Positions 8,008-17,537 of a stretch of DNA of 64,000 nucleotides are shown here, one piece after another. The notes under the pieces were generated by a model that saw nothing but the letters and a program-made list of their open reading frames with translations, had not been told where the DNA came from and searched no databases. How positions within the stretch are numbered: position 1 is the first letter of the stretch; the number at the start of each line of letters is the position of its first letter. Both the position numbers and the translations under genes were made by a program. Source of the DNA: Actinoplanes sp. NBRC 103695 (lineage in GTDB: Bacteria; Actinomycetota; Actinomycetes; Mycobacteriales; Micromonosporaceae); contig NZ_BSTL01000008.1 of NCBI RefSeq assembly GCF_030269485.1, positions 285,729 through 349,728 on the forward strand, read 5' to 3'.

Positions 8008-8934
8008 ATGCGGCTGGTTTTCGCCGGCACTCCGGAGGTCGCTCTGCCCGCCTTGGCCGCGGTCGCCGAGTCGCGGCACGAGCTGGTCGCCGTCGTCACC
8101 CGGCCGGATGCGCCGGCCGGGCGCGGGCGTCGGCTGGTGCGGTCGCCCGTGGGGGCGTGGGCGGACGAGCGCGGCATCGAGGTGCTGACGCCGGCGCGGC
8201 CGCGGGAGCCCGAGTTTCAGGAGCGCTTGCGCGCGATCGGGCCCGATTGTGTCCCGGTGGTCGCCTACGGCGCGCTGGTGCCACCCGCCGCTCTCGAGAT
8301 TCCCCGGTACGGGTGGGTGAATTTGCACTTCTCGCTGCTGCCCGCATGGCGTGGCGCCGCGCCGGTGCAGCATGCGGTGCTGCACGGCGACGAGGTGACC
8401 GGTGCCAGTGTCTTCGAGCTCGAGGCGGGGCTGGACACCGGACCGCTGTACGGGACGCTGACCGAGCGCGTGCGCCCGGTGGATACCTCGGGTGACCTGC
8501 TGGAACGGCTGGCCACCGAGGGGGCGGGCCTGCTCGTGGCGGTGCTGGACGCGATCGAGGACGGGACGGCGCGGGCTCGTCCGCAGCCGGCCGACGGCGT
8601 CTCGCTGGCGCCCAAGATCACGGTGGAGGACGCGCGCATCCGGTGGGGTGATCCGGCCTTCGGGGTGGACCGGCGGGTGCGGGCGTGCACCCCGGCGCCG
8701 GGCGCGTGGACGACGCTGCGCGGTGACCGGCTGAAGCTGGGACCGGTGCATCCGGTCGCCAACGCCGAGCCGCTGAAGCCGGGCGAGCTCCGGGTGGAGC
8801 GGACGCAGGTGCTGGCGGGTACGGCGACCACGCCGGTCGTGCTGGGCGAGGTGCGCGCGGCGGGCAAGAAGCCGATGTCCGCCTCGGACTGGGCACGGGG
8901 GCTCCGGATCGAAGCAGGGGAGACGTTCGAGTGA
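8008..8934 (+). CDS. fmt: Methionyl-tRNA formyltransferase
   Basis: Formylates initiator Met-tRNA using 10-formyl-THF. The 308-aa product starts with the family N-terminus [16 protein letters not shown], which fixes ATG 8008. The catalytic region [17 protein letters not shown] and [15 protein letters not shown] are clear. The C-terminal OB-like tRNA-binding domain follows. The gene is coupled to def upstream and overlaps rsmB by GTGA. Confidence 0.97.
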   Translation: MRLVFAGTPEVALPALAAVAESRHELVAVVTRPDAPAGRGRRLVRSPVGAWADERGIEVLTPARPREPEFQERLRAIGPDCVPVVAYGALVPPAALEIPRYGWVNLHFSLLPAWRGAAPVQHAVLHGDEVTGASVFELEAGLDTGPLYGTLTERVRPVDTSGDLLERLATEGAGLLVAVLDAIEDGTARARPQPADGVSLAPKITVEDARIRWGDPAFGVDRRVRACTPAPGAWTTLRGDRLKLGPVHPVANAEPLKPGELRVERTQVLAGTATTPVVLGEVRAAGKKPMSASDWARGLRIEAGETFE

Positions 8935-10424
8935 CGGAGCACCAGGCGAATCGGCCGCACGGGTCGGGCCGGCCGCGGCGACCGGGTGGGCCCGGCTACG
9001 GCGGCGGGCGCGACCAGGGGCGCGATTCCCGGAGCGGGAGCGGTCCGCGGTCCGGTCGCCCGCCGGCGGATCCGGCGCGGCAGGCCGCGTACGAGGCGAT
9101 CGCGGCGGTGCACCGCGATGACGCGTACGCCAATCTGGTCTTGAATCAGATCTTGAGCGAGATGCGGCTGTCGGGGCGGGACGCGGCGTTCGCGACCGAG
9201 CTGGCCTACGGGACGCTGCGCGCGCACGGGACGCTCGACCTGATCATCGGTTCGGCGGCCGGGCGCGAGGTGTCGCGGATCGACCCGCCGGCCCGGGACG
9301 CGTTGCGGCTGGGCGTCTACCAGCTGCTCTACACGCGGGTGCCGGCGCACGCCGCGGTGAACCAGACCGTCGACCTGACCCGGTCGGTGGCGCCGGGCGC
9401 GGCCGGGTTCGCCAACGCGGTGATGCGGGAGATCTCCGAGGGCGGCGACCTGGACGCCTGGCTGACCAAGCTGGCGCCCGGTTACGAGGAGGACCCGGTC
9501 GGGAACCTCGCGGTGCTGCACAACCACCCGCAGTGGATCATCCGGGCGTTCAACGAGGCGCTCGGCGGCGATCTTGACGACACCGCGCGGCTGCTGATCG
9601 AGGACAACCAGCCGCCGGCCGTGCACCTGTGCGCTCGGCCGGGCCGGGCCGACGCGGTCGAGCTGGCCGACGAGGTGGGTGGCGAGCCGGGGGCTTTCTC
9701 GCCGTACGCGGTCTATCTGAACGGCGGCGCGCCGGGCAACCTGGCGGCGATCCGGGACGGCCGCGCCCACGTCCAGGACGAGGGGTCGCAGCTGGTCGCC
9801 GCGGCGCTGCTGGCCGCGCCGGTCGAGGGCCAGGACACCCGATGGCTGGACCTGTGCGCCGGTCCGGGTGGCAAGGCCGGGCTGATGGGCGCGATCGCGG
9901 CCGCCCGCGGCGCCGAGGTGACCGCGGTCGAGGTGGCCGAGCACCGCGCCCGGCTGGTCGAGCAGGCCACCCAGGGCATGCCGGTGACCGTGCTGCCGAT
10001 GGACGGCCGCTCGGTGGGCCGCGACCAGGACCTGCCGGAGGAGGCGTTCGACCGGGTGCTGGTGGACGCGCCGTGCACCGGGCTGGGTTCGCTGCGCCGG
10101 CGGCCGGAGTCGCGCTGGCGCCGGACGCCGGACGACCTGCCGCCGCTGACCCGGCTGCAGCGGGAGCTGCTGGTGGCGGCGCTCCGCGCGGTACGTCCCG
10201 GCGGCGTAGTGGCCTACGTCACATGCTCGCCGCACGTGGTCGAGACCCAGGTGACGGTGACCGAGGGTGCCCGGCGCAGCGGCGTCGACGTGGACTTCGT
10301 GGACGCGCGCCCGCTGCTCCCACCAGGCATGCCGCATCTCGGCCCGGGACCGACCGTGCAGCTGTGGCCGCATCGGCACGGCACCGACGCGATGTTCCTG
10401 GCCGTCCTCCGACGAACCTCCTAG
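8931..10424 (+). CDS. rsmB: 16S rRNA m5C967 methyltransferase (Sun/RsmB family)
   Basis: SAM-dependent cytosine-5 RNA methyltransferase. The 497-aa product has a low-complexity Gly/Arg-rich N-terminus (about residues 1-45), a NusB-like RNA-binding domain, then a Rossmann methyltransferase domain with [15 protein letters not shown], the catalytic motif [19 protein letters not shown] and [12 protein letters not shown], holding the two Cys of the RsmB mechanism. The GTG start overlaps the fmt stop. The basic N-terminal tail looks like an actinobacterial extension. Confidence 0.93.
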   Translation: MTEHQANRPHGSGRPRRPGGPGYGGGRDQGRDSRSGSGPRSGRPPADPARQAAYEAIAAVHRDDAYANLVLNQILSEMRLSGRDAAFATELAYGTLRAHGTLDLIIGSAAGREVSRIDPPARDALRLGVYQLLYTRVPAHAAVNQTVDLTRSVAPGAAGFANAVMREISEGGDLDAWLTKLAPGYEEDPVGNLAVLHNHPQWIIRAFNEALGGDLDDTARLLIEDNQPPAVHLCARPGRADAVELADEVGGEPGAFSPYAVYLNGGAPGNLAAIRDGRAHVQDEGSQLVAAALLAAPVEGQDTRWLDLCAGPGGKAGLMGAIAAARGAEVTAVEVAEHRARLVEQATQGMPVTVLPMDGRSVGRDQDLPEEAFDRVLVDAPCTGLGSLRRRPESRWRRTPDDLPPLTRLQRELLVAALRAVRPGGVVAYVTCSPHVVETQVTVTEGARRSGVDVDFVDARPLLPPGMPHLGPGPTVQLWPHRHGTDAMFLAVLRRTS

Positions 10425-10471
10425 GCAATGTTGAGCTTTTAGGTCGACAAAGTCTGGGTACGGTGACATCC

Positions 10472-11095
10472 ATGGATGTCATTGGCGCGGGCTTCGGGCG
10501 GACGGGAACTCTCAGTCTCAAGGCGGCACTGGAGCAGCTGGGCATCGGCCCCTGCGCCCACATGATTCCCCTGATCGAGGACCAGGATCAGGCGCAGAAG
10601 TGGCTGGACGCCGCCGGCGGCGTGCCCGGCGCCCTCGACGCCGCGACCGAGGGCCACCGGTCCACGGTGGACTGGCCGGGCGTGTACTTCTGGCGTGAGC
10701 TGGTCGAACGTCACCCGGACGCCAAGGTCGTGCTCAGCGTGCGCGACTCCGGCGCCTGGTACGACAGCACCTGCCGGACCATCTACCCGGCCGCGATGAA
10801 GGCGCTGGACATGCCCGTGGTGCCGCCGTTCGCGCGGATGGCGCACGCCACGGTGTGGGACGGCACCTTCAAGGGCCGCTTCGCCGAGCGGGACTTCGCC
10901 ATCCGGGTCTTCGAGGAGCACAACGAGGCGGTTCGCCGTGAGGTGCCCGCGGAGCGGCTGCTCGAGTTCGAGGTGAAACAGGGGTGGGCGCCGCTGTGCG
11001 ACTTCCTCGGCGTGCCTGTACCGGACACCGAGTTCCCCCGATTGAACGACACGGCGACCTTCCAGGCGAGGCTATCCGGCGTAATGGATCGGTAG
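10472..11095 (+). CDS. Sulfotransferase family protein (P-loop, Sulfotransfer_4-like)
   Basis: Probable PAPS-dependent sulfotransferase of unknown substrate. The 207-aa protein starts MDVIGAGFGRTGTLSLKAAL; GFGRTGTLS fits the 5'-phosphosulfate-binding loop, and KVVLSVRDSGAWYDS fits the 3'-phosphate-binding strand. The length fits this short soluble bacterial subfamily. GTG 10463, three codons upstream, is an alternative start. Its 3' end overlaps the convergent lipoprotein gene by 24 bp. Confidence 0.75.
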   Translation: MDVIGAGFGRTGTLSLKAALEQLGIGPCAHMIPLIEDQDQAQKWLDAAGGVPGALDAATEGHRSTVDWPGVYFWRELVERHPDAKVVLSVRDSGAWYDSTCRTIYPAAMKALDMPVVPPFARMAHATVWDGTFKGRFAERDFAIRVFEEHNEAVRREVPAERLLEFEVKQGWAPLCDFLGVPVPDTEFPRLNDTATFQARLSGVMDR

Positions 11096-11959
11096 CTTGC
11101 CGGCGCCGGCGTCCTTGAAGGACTTCCGCATCGGATCGTCCGCCAGCCACAGGAAGCACTGCACCGACCGGATCCCGGCGGCCCACTCGCCGCGGCTCGG
11201 CGCGAACGCCAGCCAGCCCGCGCGGTACTGCAGGTTGTTGTCGTCCGGGACGCCGGTGTACTCGGCGATCGAGCTGCGGCAGCCGGTCGCCATCCGCTTG
11301 TCGCCGTCCAGCTTGTCCAGGGCCACGTCCGGGGCGTCCCACAAACCGGTGAATTCGGCGTGGTGCGGGCCGTCGCACGGCATCGGCTTCATGGCGCTCA
11401 CGTTGGTGTCCTTCACCGACGGGTCGAAGCAGCGCAGCCGCAGCGGCGCCGCCCCGGTCAGCGCGCCCTTCAACGTGCCGGCGCGGCTGACCACCTTGTC
11501 CGTGCCGGGCTCGACCTGGCCCAGGTCGCAGCGGTACCAGCGGGCGCCCGCCGCCCAGCCCGCCTTGCCCGGCAGCACCGGCTGGAGGCGCAACGCGGCG
11601 GTCCGCCACTCGCCGCCGGCGAACACGTCCGCCCGCTTGGAGCACTCCGTGCCGGCCGTGGTCAGGGCCTTGTCCCGGTCGGCGCCGGCGCCGTCCGGCA
11701 GGTCGCCCACGAAGAACGTCTCGGCGACGTGCCGCTCCGCGCACTCGAACGGGGCGTACTCGCCCAGCGGCGCGTCCGCCTCCATCTTGTCGAAGCACCC
11801 GTGCGCCGCCGGTTTGAACGACTGCGGGGCGGGCGGCTCGCGCCAGTCGTCGCCCAGGTCGCCGTCGATGCCGTACGGCAGGCTCCCGCCGCACCCGCTC
11901 AGGAGCAGAAGGGCGGCCGCGGCCAGCGCAATCGTGGCCCTTCGGGCGGCGTGGATCAC
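11072..11959 (-). CDS. Septum-formation-family lipoprotein
   Basis: Secreted lipoprotein with a hydrophobic signal sequence and lipobox LLLLSGC, so it should be anchored on the outer face of the membrane. The remainder (about 270 aa) contains eight or so cysteines with spacing typical of two septum-formation-type repeats (HGCFDKM...[15 protein letters not shown] and RCFDPSV...[14 protein letters not shown]). That domain occurs in actinobacterial cell-surface proteins; a role in division is only inferred. GTG 11959 has GGAG 8 nt upstream and gives a normal signal peptide; GTG 11992 is an alternative. Confidence 0.75.
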   Translation of the reverse strand: MIHAARRATIALAAAALLLLSGCGGSLPYGIDGDLGDDWREPPAPQSFKPAAHGCFDKMEADAPLGEYAPFECAERHVAETFFVGDLPDGAGADRDKALTTAGTECSKRADVFAGGEWRTAALRLQPVLPGKAGWAAGARWYRCDLGQVEPGTDKVVSRAGTLKGALTGAAPLRLRCFDPSVKDTNVSAMKPMPCDGPHHAEFTGLWDAPDVALDKLDGDKRMATGCRSSIAEYTGVPDDNNLQYRAGWLAFAPSRGEWAAGIRSVQCFLWLADDPMRKSFKDAGAGKLPIHYAG

Positions 11960-12049
11960 TACGGCAACTCCCGGCGAGAGGTGGATCGGCACGGATCAGT
12001 ATTGCGGCTCGTCGCGGGTGAGCGAAGCCCGGCCGGGGGTCGCAGGTTC

Positions 12050-12055
12050 TACACT
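12050..12055 (+). promoter_or_regulatory. -10 element of a probable leaderless rpe transcript
   Basis: TACACT at 12050-12055 ends 6 nt before GTG 12062, so transcription would begin at or next to the start codon. No ribosome binding site is visible before the GTG. No good -35 is seen. The promoter lies in the 100-bp gap between the divergent lipoprotein gene and rpe. Confidence 0.4.
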
Positions 12056-12061
12056 TCGAGC

Positions 12062-12739
12062 GTGGAGCCTTCGCCGATCATCGCGCCGAGCATTCTGGCC
12101 GCTGACTTCGCCCGTCTGGCCGAGGAGGTGCGCGCCGTCGAGGGTGCCGCCGACTGGGTGCATGTGGATGTCATGGACAACCATTTCGTCCCTAATCTGA
12201 CGATCGGCCTGCCGGTGGTCCAGAGCCTGCGCAAAGCGACGGACATCCCGTTCGACGTGCACCTCATGATCACCGAGCCGGAGCGCTGGGCGCCGGGGTT
12301 CGCGGAGGCGGGCGCGTACAACGTGACCTTCCACGCGGAGGCCTGCGAGGACCCGTTCGCCCTGGCCAAGACGCTGCGCGCGGCGGGGGCGAAAGCGGGG
12401 CTGGCGATCGACCGGGACACCCCGGTGGAGCCTTACCTGGAGCTGCTCCCCTTTGTGGACACGCTGCTGATCATGACGATCAAGGCCGGGTTCGGCGGGC
12501 AGAAATTCATGCCGGAGATGCTGGACAAGGTCCGTGACGTGCGCCGCCGGATCACCGCGAAGGGCCTCGAGGTGCGGCTGGAGGTGGACGGCGGCATCTC
12601 GGCCGACACCATCGAGCAGGCTGCCGAGGCGGGCGCCGACGCGTTCGTCGCCGGCACGGCGGTCTACGGCGCGGACGATCCGGCCGAGGCGGTGCGCAAG
12701 CTCAGGGCCCAAGTTCTCCATTCCGGGGTACGGGCATGA
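12062..12739 (+). CDS. rpe: Ribulose-phosphate 3-epimerase
   Basis: Interconverts ribulose 5-phosphate and xylulose 5-phosphate in the pentose phosphate pathway. The 225-aa TIM-barrel protein has [12 protein letters not shown], the metal-binding [12 protein letters not shown] and [20 protein letters not shown], and the phosphate-binding [11 protein letters not shown] and VAGTAVYG. Start GTG 12062 is probably leaderless. The stop overlaps the next gene by ATGA. The riboflavin operon downstream uses ribulose 5-phosphate, a possible metabolic reason for proximity. Confidence 0.95.
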   Translation: MEPSPIIAPSILAADFARLAEEVRAVEGAADWVHVDVMDNHFVPNLTIGLPVVQSLRKATDIPFDVHLMITEPERWAPGFAEAGAYNVTFHAEACEDPFALAKTLRAAGAKAGLAIDRDTPVEPYLELLPFVDTLLIMTIKAGFGGQKFMPEMLDKVRDVRRRITAKGLEVRLEVDGGISADTIEQAAEAGADAFVAGTAVYGADDPAEAVRKLRAQVLHSGVRA

Positions 12740-13758
12740 GCGCGGGCGTGGTCCGGACCGAAGCCACCGACCTGCCGGGCGAGCCGGACAACCGCCCGGA
12801 CACGATCCTGGTGGTCGACGATGACGACGACATCGCCGGGTTCGTCGCGTTCAACCTGAAGGTGCACGGCTTCGAGGTGGTCCGGGCCAAGGACGGCCAG
12901 GAAGCCCTGGACATGATGGAGAAGGTCCGGCCCGACCTCGCCGTCGTCGACTGGATGATGCCGGCCATGGACGGCGTCGAGCTCACCCGCCGCCTGCGCG
13001 CCGAGCCGCTGACCAGCGCCCTCCCGGTGATCATGCTGACCGCCAAGGGCCTGACCGTGGACAAGGTCGTCGGCCTCACCGCAGGCGTCGACGACTACCT
13101 GGTCAAACCGTTCGACACCGCCGAGCTCATCGCCCGGGTCTCCTCCACGCTGCGGCGCAACAAGGAGTTCCGCGAGGTGTCCCCACTGACCGGGCTGCCC
13201 GGCAACGCCCGGGTCCGGCGGGAGATCGTCGATCGGATGCGGGCCGGCGGCGACTACTCGGTCGGCTACATCGACATCGACCGGTTCAAGAGCGTCAACG
13301 ACGTGTACGGCTTCGACCGCGGCGACGAGTTCATCACGGCGCTGGCCCGCAGCCTGCACCGCGCGGTGGCCACGTCCGGCCGCCCGCCGGTGTTCCTGGG
13401 GCACATCGGCGGCGACGACTTCGTCTTCATCTGCACGCCCGACCAGGTGCTCCCGCTGACCAAGCGGATGGTGGCCGACTTCGAGACCACCGCCGACCAG
13501 CTGTACGACCCGAGCGACGCCCAGCGCGGCTACATCGAGGTGCCCGACCGGCGCGGCAACAAGCAGCGGGCCGCCCTGGTCACGCTCTCCATCGGGGTGG
13601 CCGAGTCGAAGTCCGGTGGACGCCAGTTCGACGACGCGCGGGTCGTGGTGGCGGTGGCGTCCGAGATGAAGAAGGTGGCCAAGAGCCAGCCGGGGTCGTA
13701 CGTGGCGATCGACCGTCGTCGCAGCAGCTCGCCCGACGAGGACACCGGCGAGATGTGA
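12736..13758 (+). CDS. Response regulator with degenerate GGDEF domain
   Basis: 340 aa: receiver domain (about residues 20-145) with acidic pocket VVDDDDD, phospho-acceptor Asp in VVDWMMP and Lys in VKPF, followed by a GGDEF-type domain (about 150-325) containing [20 protein letters not shown] and the signature GGDDF. The Glu of the canonical GG(D/E)EF motif is Asp, and no RxxD inhibitory site precedes it, so diguanylate cyclase activity is uncertain; it may be weak or act as a nucleotide sensor. It is translationally coupled to rpe; no histidine kinase is adjacent. Confidence 0.85.
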   Translation: MSAGVVRTEATDLPGEPDNRPDTILVVDDDDDIAGFVAFNLKVHGFEVVRAKDGQEALDMMEKVRPDLAVVDWMMPAMDGVELTRRLRAEPLTSALPVIMLTAKGLTVDKVVGLTAGVDDYLVKPFDTAELIARVSSTLRRNKEFREVSPLTGLPGNARVRREIVDRMRAGGDYSVGYIDIDRFKSVNDVYGFDRGDEFITALARSLHRAVATSGRPPVFLGHIGGDDFVFICTPDQVLPLTKRMVADFETTADQLYDPSDAQRGYIEVPDRRGNKQRAALVTLSIGVAESKSGGRQFDDARVVVAVASEMKKVAKSQPGSYVAIDRRRSSSPDEDTGEM

Positions 13759-13820
13759 CCTGCGAGACGCACCGGGTGTCAGCGGGCCGTTTTAGTGCAA
13801 GACTTCGAGATACCCACCAC

Positions 13821-13997
13821 GCGCTGGCGGGATCGGTGAAATTCCGAACCGGCGGTGATCCTCCACGCAAGCGGAGGTAAGCCCGCGACCCGGACGTCGA
13901 CTGACACTCGGCGGACGGTGGACCTGGTGAAAATCCGGGGCCGACGGTGATCGCTCGTTTGTTCGAGTGGTCGAGAGTCCGGATGGGAGACAGCGCG
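13821..13997 (+). promoter_or_regulatory. FMN riboswitch (RFN element)
   Basis: The aptamer core is clear: GATCGGTGAAATTCCGAACC (13831-13850) and GGCGGT next to it, then AAGCCCGCGACCC, ACCTGGTGAAAATCCGG, GGCCGACGGT, AGTCCGGATGGGAGA and a closing CAGCGCG (13991-13997) that pairs with CGCGCTG (13820-13826). It lies 63 bp after the upstream gene and 121 bp before ribD. FMN binding should lower expression of the riboflavin operon. Confidence 0.93.
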
Positions 13998-14025
13998 TCG
14001 GAGCAGGTCCGGCTTTGTCCGGCCT

Positions 14026-14112
14026 CGGGTACGGCCCTGCCGTACCCGTGTGTCCTGTTTCCGGTGTTTTCTCTCCCCTCTCGCGCGTGATTGATGCCGC
14101 GTTGGAGAGGGG
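14026..14112 (+). promoter_or_regulatory. Riboswitch expression platform: hairpin and ribosome-site sequestering pair
   Basis: CGGGTACGG (14026-14034) and CCGTACCCG (14040-14048) form a perfect 9-bp stem. Downstream, CCCCTCTC (14075-14082) is exactly complementary to GAGAGGGG (14105-14112), the ribosome binding site of ribD, with a 22-nt loop. This suggests translational control by hiding the ribosome site, possibly combined with termination after the first stem. The pairing is visible; the switching mechanism is inferred. Confidence 0.55.
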
Positions 14113-14117
14113 GATCG

Positions 14118-15161
14118 ATGATTTCCGACAGTGTTGCGATGCGCCGCGCCATCGCGCTGGCCGCTCGTGGCCTCGGCACCACACACCCCAACCCGGTGGT
14201 CGGCTGCGTGCTGCTCGACCCCGCCGGCTCGATCGTCGGCGAGGGCTTTCATGCGCGGGCCGGGGGGCCGCACGCCGAGATCGTGGCGCTGGCCGGCGCC
14301 GGGGAACGGGCGCGGGGCGCTACCGCGGTGGTCACGCTGGAGCCCTGCAACCACACCGGGCGCACCGGCCCCTGCGCGCACGCGTTGGTCGAGGCCGGGG
14401 TCCGCCGCGTGGTGATCGCCGTGGACGATCCGACCCGGCTGGCCGGCGGCGGCACGGCCACGCTGCGCGCGGCGGGCGTCGAGGTGGTCACCGGGGTGCT
14501 GCGTGACGAGGCCGAGCAGGGCAACGTCGTCTGGCTGACCGCGGTGCGCCGGGGGCGGCCCTATCTGACCTGGAAGTTCGCGGCCACGCTCGACGGGCGT
14601 TCGGCCGCCGCCGACGGCACCAGCAAGTGGATCACCTCGGCGGAGGCGCGGGCCGACGTGCACCGGCTGCGCGGCACGGTCGACGCGATCATCGCCGGTG
14701 TCGGGACGGTGCTCGCCGACGACGCGCAGCTCACGGTTCGCGGCGACTTCGACGGAGAACAACCGTTGCGGGTCGTTGTGGACTCGTCCGGGCGTACCCC
14801 GGAGACAGCGAAAGTCCGCGACGAGAGCGCGCCCACCTGGATCGCGACGGCGGCCGCGGTCGGCCGAGGACCGGACGGCCGCACCGACCTGAACGCGCTG
14901 ATGACCGCGCTGTTCGACCGGGGCGTGCGGTCCGCGCTGCTGGAGGGCGGGCCGACGCTGGCCGGCGCCTTCCTCGCGGCGGGACTGGTCGACCGGGTCA
15001 CCGGCTACGTCGCGCCGAAACTGCTCGGGGCGGGCGCGAACGCGCTGGCCGCCGCCGGGGTCACCACCATCGGCGAGGTCATCGATCTGGACCTCACCGA
15101 CGTCACGCGGATCGGACCCGACCTGCGTCTCACCGCCACCCTCCGTCAGAAGGAGTCCTGA
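14118..15161 (+). CDS. ribD: Bifunctional diaminohydroxyphosphoribosylaminopyrimidine deaminase / reductase
   Basis: Carries out the second and third steps of riboflavin synthesis from the GTP-derived pyrimidine. The N-terminal deaminase domain has the zinc motif PHAEIVAL and LEPCNHTGRTGPC; the C-terminal NADPH reductase domain has KFAATLDGRSA, WITSAEARADVHRLR and ALLEGGPTLAGAF. 347 aa. ATG 14118 is chosen for the GGAGAGGGGG sequence just upstream; an earlier in-frame ATG at 14091 has no ribosome site. Overlaps ribE by TGATG. Confidence 0.95.
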   Translation: MISDSVAMRRAIALAARGLGTTHPNPVVGCVLLDPAGSIVGEGFHARAGGPHAEIVALAGAGERARGATAVVTLEPCNHTGRTGPCAHALVEAGVRRVVIAVDDPTRLAGGGTATLRAAGVEVVTGVLRDEAEQGNVVWLTAVRRGRPYLTWKFAATLDGRSAAADGTSKWITSAEARADVHRLRGTVDAIIAGVGTVLADDAQLTVRGDFDGEQPLRVVVDSSGRTPETAKVRDESAPTWIATAAAVGRGPDGRTDLNALMTALFDRGVRSALLEGGPTLAGAFLAAGLVDRVTGYVAPKLLGAGANALAAAGVTTIGEVIDLDLTDVTRIGPDLRLTATLRQKES

Positions 15162-15787
15162 TGTTCACCGGCATCGTCGAGGAACTGGGCGAGGTCAAGT
15201 ACCTCACCGTCGCCGGAGGCGACAAGTCGATCGACGCGGGAGGCGACTCGGCCGTCATCGCCGTGCGCGGTCCCGTGGTCACCTCGGACGCGCGGCACGG
15301 CGACTCGATCTCGGTCAACGGCGTCTGCCTGACCGTGATCGACAACGTCGACGGCGTGTTCACCGCGGACGTGATGGGCGAGTCGCTGCGCCGTTCGTCG
15401 CTGGGCGCGCTGCGGCCGGGCAGCCCGGTCAACCTGGAACGCGCCGCGACCGTCGGCAGCCGGCTCGGCGGGCACCTGGTGCAGGGCCACGTCGACGGGG
15501 TCGCGCGGATCGTCGGCCGCGAGCCGGCCGCCGAGTGGGAGGTTCTGCGGTTCTCGCTGCCGGCGGAGCTTTCCCGGTACGTGGTGGAGAAGGGCTCGAT
15601 CACGGTGGACGGCGTCTCGCTGACCGTGATGGCCGTCGACGCCGACTCGTTCTCGGTCGGGCTGATCCCGACCACTCTGAAGCTCACGGTGCTGGGTGCC
15701 AAGGCGATCGGCGACCCGGTGAACCTCGAGGTCGACGTGATCGCCAAGTACGTGGAGAAAATGATCGGAGACCGTCATGTTGGATGA
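15161..15787 (+). CDS. ribE: Riboflavin synthase alpha subunit
   Basis: Converts two 6,7-dimethyl-8-ribityllumazine molecules to riboflavin. The 208-aa protein has the duplicated lumazine-binding domain: [12 protein letters not shown] and SVNGVCLTV in repeat 1, [10 protein letters not shown] and TVDGVSLTV in repeat 2. The start overlaps the ribD stop; the 3' end overlaps ribBA by 11 bp. Some naming schemes call it ribC. Confidence 0.96.
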   Translation: MFTGIVEELGEVKYLTVAGGDKSIDAGGDSAVIAVRGPVVTSDARHGDSISVNGVCLTVIDNVDGVFTADVMGESLRRSSLGALRPGSPVNLERAATVGSRLGGHLVQGHVDGVARIVGREPAAEWEVLRFSLPAELSRYVVEKGSITVDGVSLTVMAVDADSFSVGLIPTTLKLTVLGAKAIGDPVNLEVDVIAKYVEKMIGDRHVG

Positions 15788-16982
15788 CATCGAACGGGCC
15801 ATCAAGGACATCGCCGCCGGCCGGGCCGTCATCGTGGTGGATGACGAGGACCGGGAGAACGAAGGCGACCTGATCTTCGCGGCCGAGAAGGCGACGCCCG
15901 AACTGATCGCGTTCATGCGCCGGTACACCTCCGGCTACATCTGCGCGCCGATCACCGAGGCCGAGGCGGACCGGCTCGACCTGCCGCCGCAGTACCACAC
16001 CAACCAGGACCGGCGGGGCACCGCGTACACCGTGACCGTGGACGCGCGGGAGAACATCGGTACCGGCATCTCGGCCGCCGACCGCGCACACACCATCCGG
16101 CTGCTGTCCGACCCGGCCACCAAGCCGTCCGACCTGTCCCGCCCGGGGCACGTGGTGCCGCTGCGCGCCAAGGCCGGCGGGGTGCTGCGGCGCCCGGGGC
16201 ACACCGAGGCGGCCATCGACCTGGCCGAGCTGGCGGGGCTGCGGCCGGCGGGTGTGCTCTGCGAGATGGTCAACGACGACGGCACCATGATGCGGCTGCC
16301 CGACCTGGAGGTGTTCGCCGCCGAGCACGACGTGGCGCTGATCAGCATCGCCGGTCTGATCGAGTACCGCCGCCGGATGGAGCAGCAGGTCGAGCGGGTC
16401 GTGGAGACCCGGCTGCCGACCGAGCACGGCGAGTTCACCGCGGTCGGCTACCGCGCGCAGGTGGACGGTGGCGAGCACGTGGCGCTGGTCTTCGGCGAGC
16501 TCGGGGACGGCGAGGACGTGCTGGTCCGGGTGCATTCGGAGTGCCTGACCGGGGACGTGTTCGGGTCGGTGCGCTGCGACTGCGGGCCACAGCTGGACGT
16601 CTCCCTGGAACGGATTGTCGCGGCCGGCCGCGGGGTGGTGCTCTACATGCGCGGGCACGAGGGCCGGGGGATCGGCCTGCTGCACAAGCTGCAGGCGTAC
16701 CAGTTGCAGGACCGCGGCCTGGACACCGTCGACGCCAACCTGGAGCTGGGGTTGCCGGCCGACGCCCGGGACTACGGCACCGGCGCGCAGGTCCTCTACG
16801 ACCTGGGCGTGCGCTCGATGCGCCTGCTGACCAACAACCCGGCGAAACGGGCGGGGCTGGAGGGGTACGGGCTGACCGTCACCGGCCGCGAGGAGCTTCC
16901 GGTCCGGGTGCACGCCGAGAACGTGCGCTACCTGCGGACCAAGCGTGACCGGATGGGCCACCTCTTCGAGGCGCTCGGCTGA
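15777..16982 (+). CDS. ribBA: Bifunctional 3,4-dihydroxy-2-butanone-4-phosphate synthase / GTP cyclohydrolase II
   Basis: Supplies both precursors of riboflavin, from ribulose 5-phosphate and from GTP. 401 aa. The N-terminal DHBP synthase domain has [29 protein letters not shown] and [12 protein letters not shown]. The C-terminal GTP cyclohydrolase II domain has [19 protein letters not shown] (zinc Cys) and [15 protein letters not shown]. Both active sites look intact. Confidence 0.96.
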   Translation: MLDDIERAIKDIAAGRAVIVVDDEDRENEGDLIFAAEKATPELIAFMRRYTSGYICAPITEAEADRLDLPPQYHTNQDRRGTAYTVTVDARENIGTGISAADRAHTIRLLSDPATKPSDLSRPGHVVPLRAKAGGVLRRPGHTEAAIDLAELAGLRPAGVLCEMVNDDGTMMRLPDLEVFAAEHDVALISIAGLIEYRRRMEQQVERVVETRLPTEHGEFTAVGYRAQVDGGEHVALVFGELGDGEDVLVRVHSECLTGDVFGSVRCDCGPQLDVSLERIVAAGRGVVLYMRGHEGRGIGLLHKLQAYQLQDRGLDTVDANLELGLPADARDYGTGAQVLYDLGVRSMRLLTNNPAKRAGLEGYGLTVTGREELPVRVHAENVRYLRTKRDRMGHLFEALG

Positions 16983-17053
16983 GTATCGACCGTTCCCCGG
17001 CGGCACGGATGTCGCCGGGCGGAGAATCATCGTGACTACGGAAGGGTGGCGAC

Positions 17054-17524
17054 ATGGCCGGCTTCGGTGACCCGCACTTGGAGACCGTCGAGGCGGCTGG
17101 GCTGAGGCTCGGCATCGTCGGCGCGCGCTGGCACAGCAACCTGGTGGACCACATGGTCGACCGGGCGCAGCAGGCGGCCAAGGCCTGCGGCGTGGATGAC
17201 GTGATCGTGACCCGGGTGGCAGGCTCGGTCGAGCTGCCCGTCGTGGCGCAGGCACTGGCGAAGCGGTGCGACGCGGTGGTCGCGCTCGGCGTGGTGATCC
17301 GCGGCGAGACGGCGCACTTCGACTACGTCTGCGACGCGGTGACGGCCGGGCTGACCCGGGTGTCGCTGGACGCGCAGACCCCGGTGGCGCACGGCGTGCT
17401 GACCGTGGAATCGCTGGGCCAGGCCAAGGACCGGGCCGGCCTGGAGGACTCCATCGAGGACAAGGGCTGGCAGTCCACGGTGGCCGTGCTGGACGCGGCG
17501 CTGGCGATCCGCGGGCTTTCCTAG
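17054..17524 (+). CDS. ribH: 6,7-Dimethyl-8-ribityllumazine synthase
   Basis: Condenses the RibD-derived pyrimidine with dihydroxybutanone phosphate. The 156-aa product has GIVGARWHSNLVDHM, VAGSVELPVVAQAL, ALGVVIRGETAHFDYVCD (catalytic His) and TPVAHGVLTVES, matching the family. It lies 71 bp after ribBA and has GAAGGGTGG before ATG 17054. It ends the rib operon, meeting the convergent ABC importer genes 13 bp later. Confidence 0.95.
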   Translation: MAGFGDPHLETVEAAGLRLGIVGARWHSNLVDHMVDRAQQAAKACGVDDVIVTRVAGSVELPVVAQALAKRCDAVVALGVVIRGETAHFDYVCDAVTAGLTRVSLDAQTPVAHGVLTVESLGQAKDRAGLEDSIEDKGWQSTVAVLDAALAIRGLS

Positions 17525-17537
17525 AGCCGCTCGGGGG

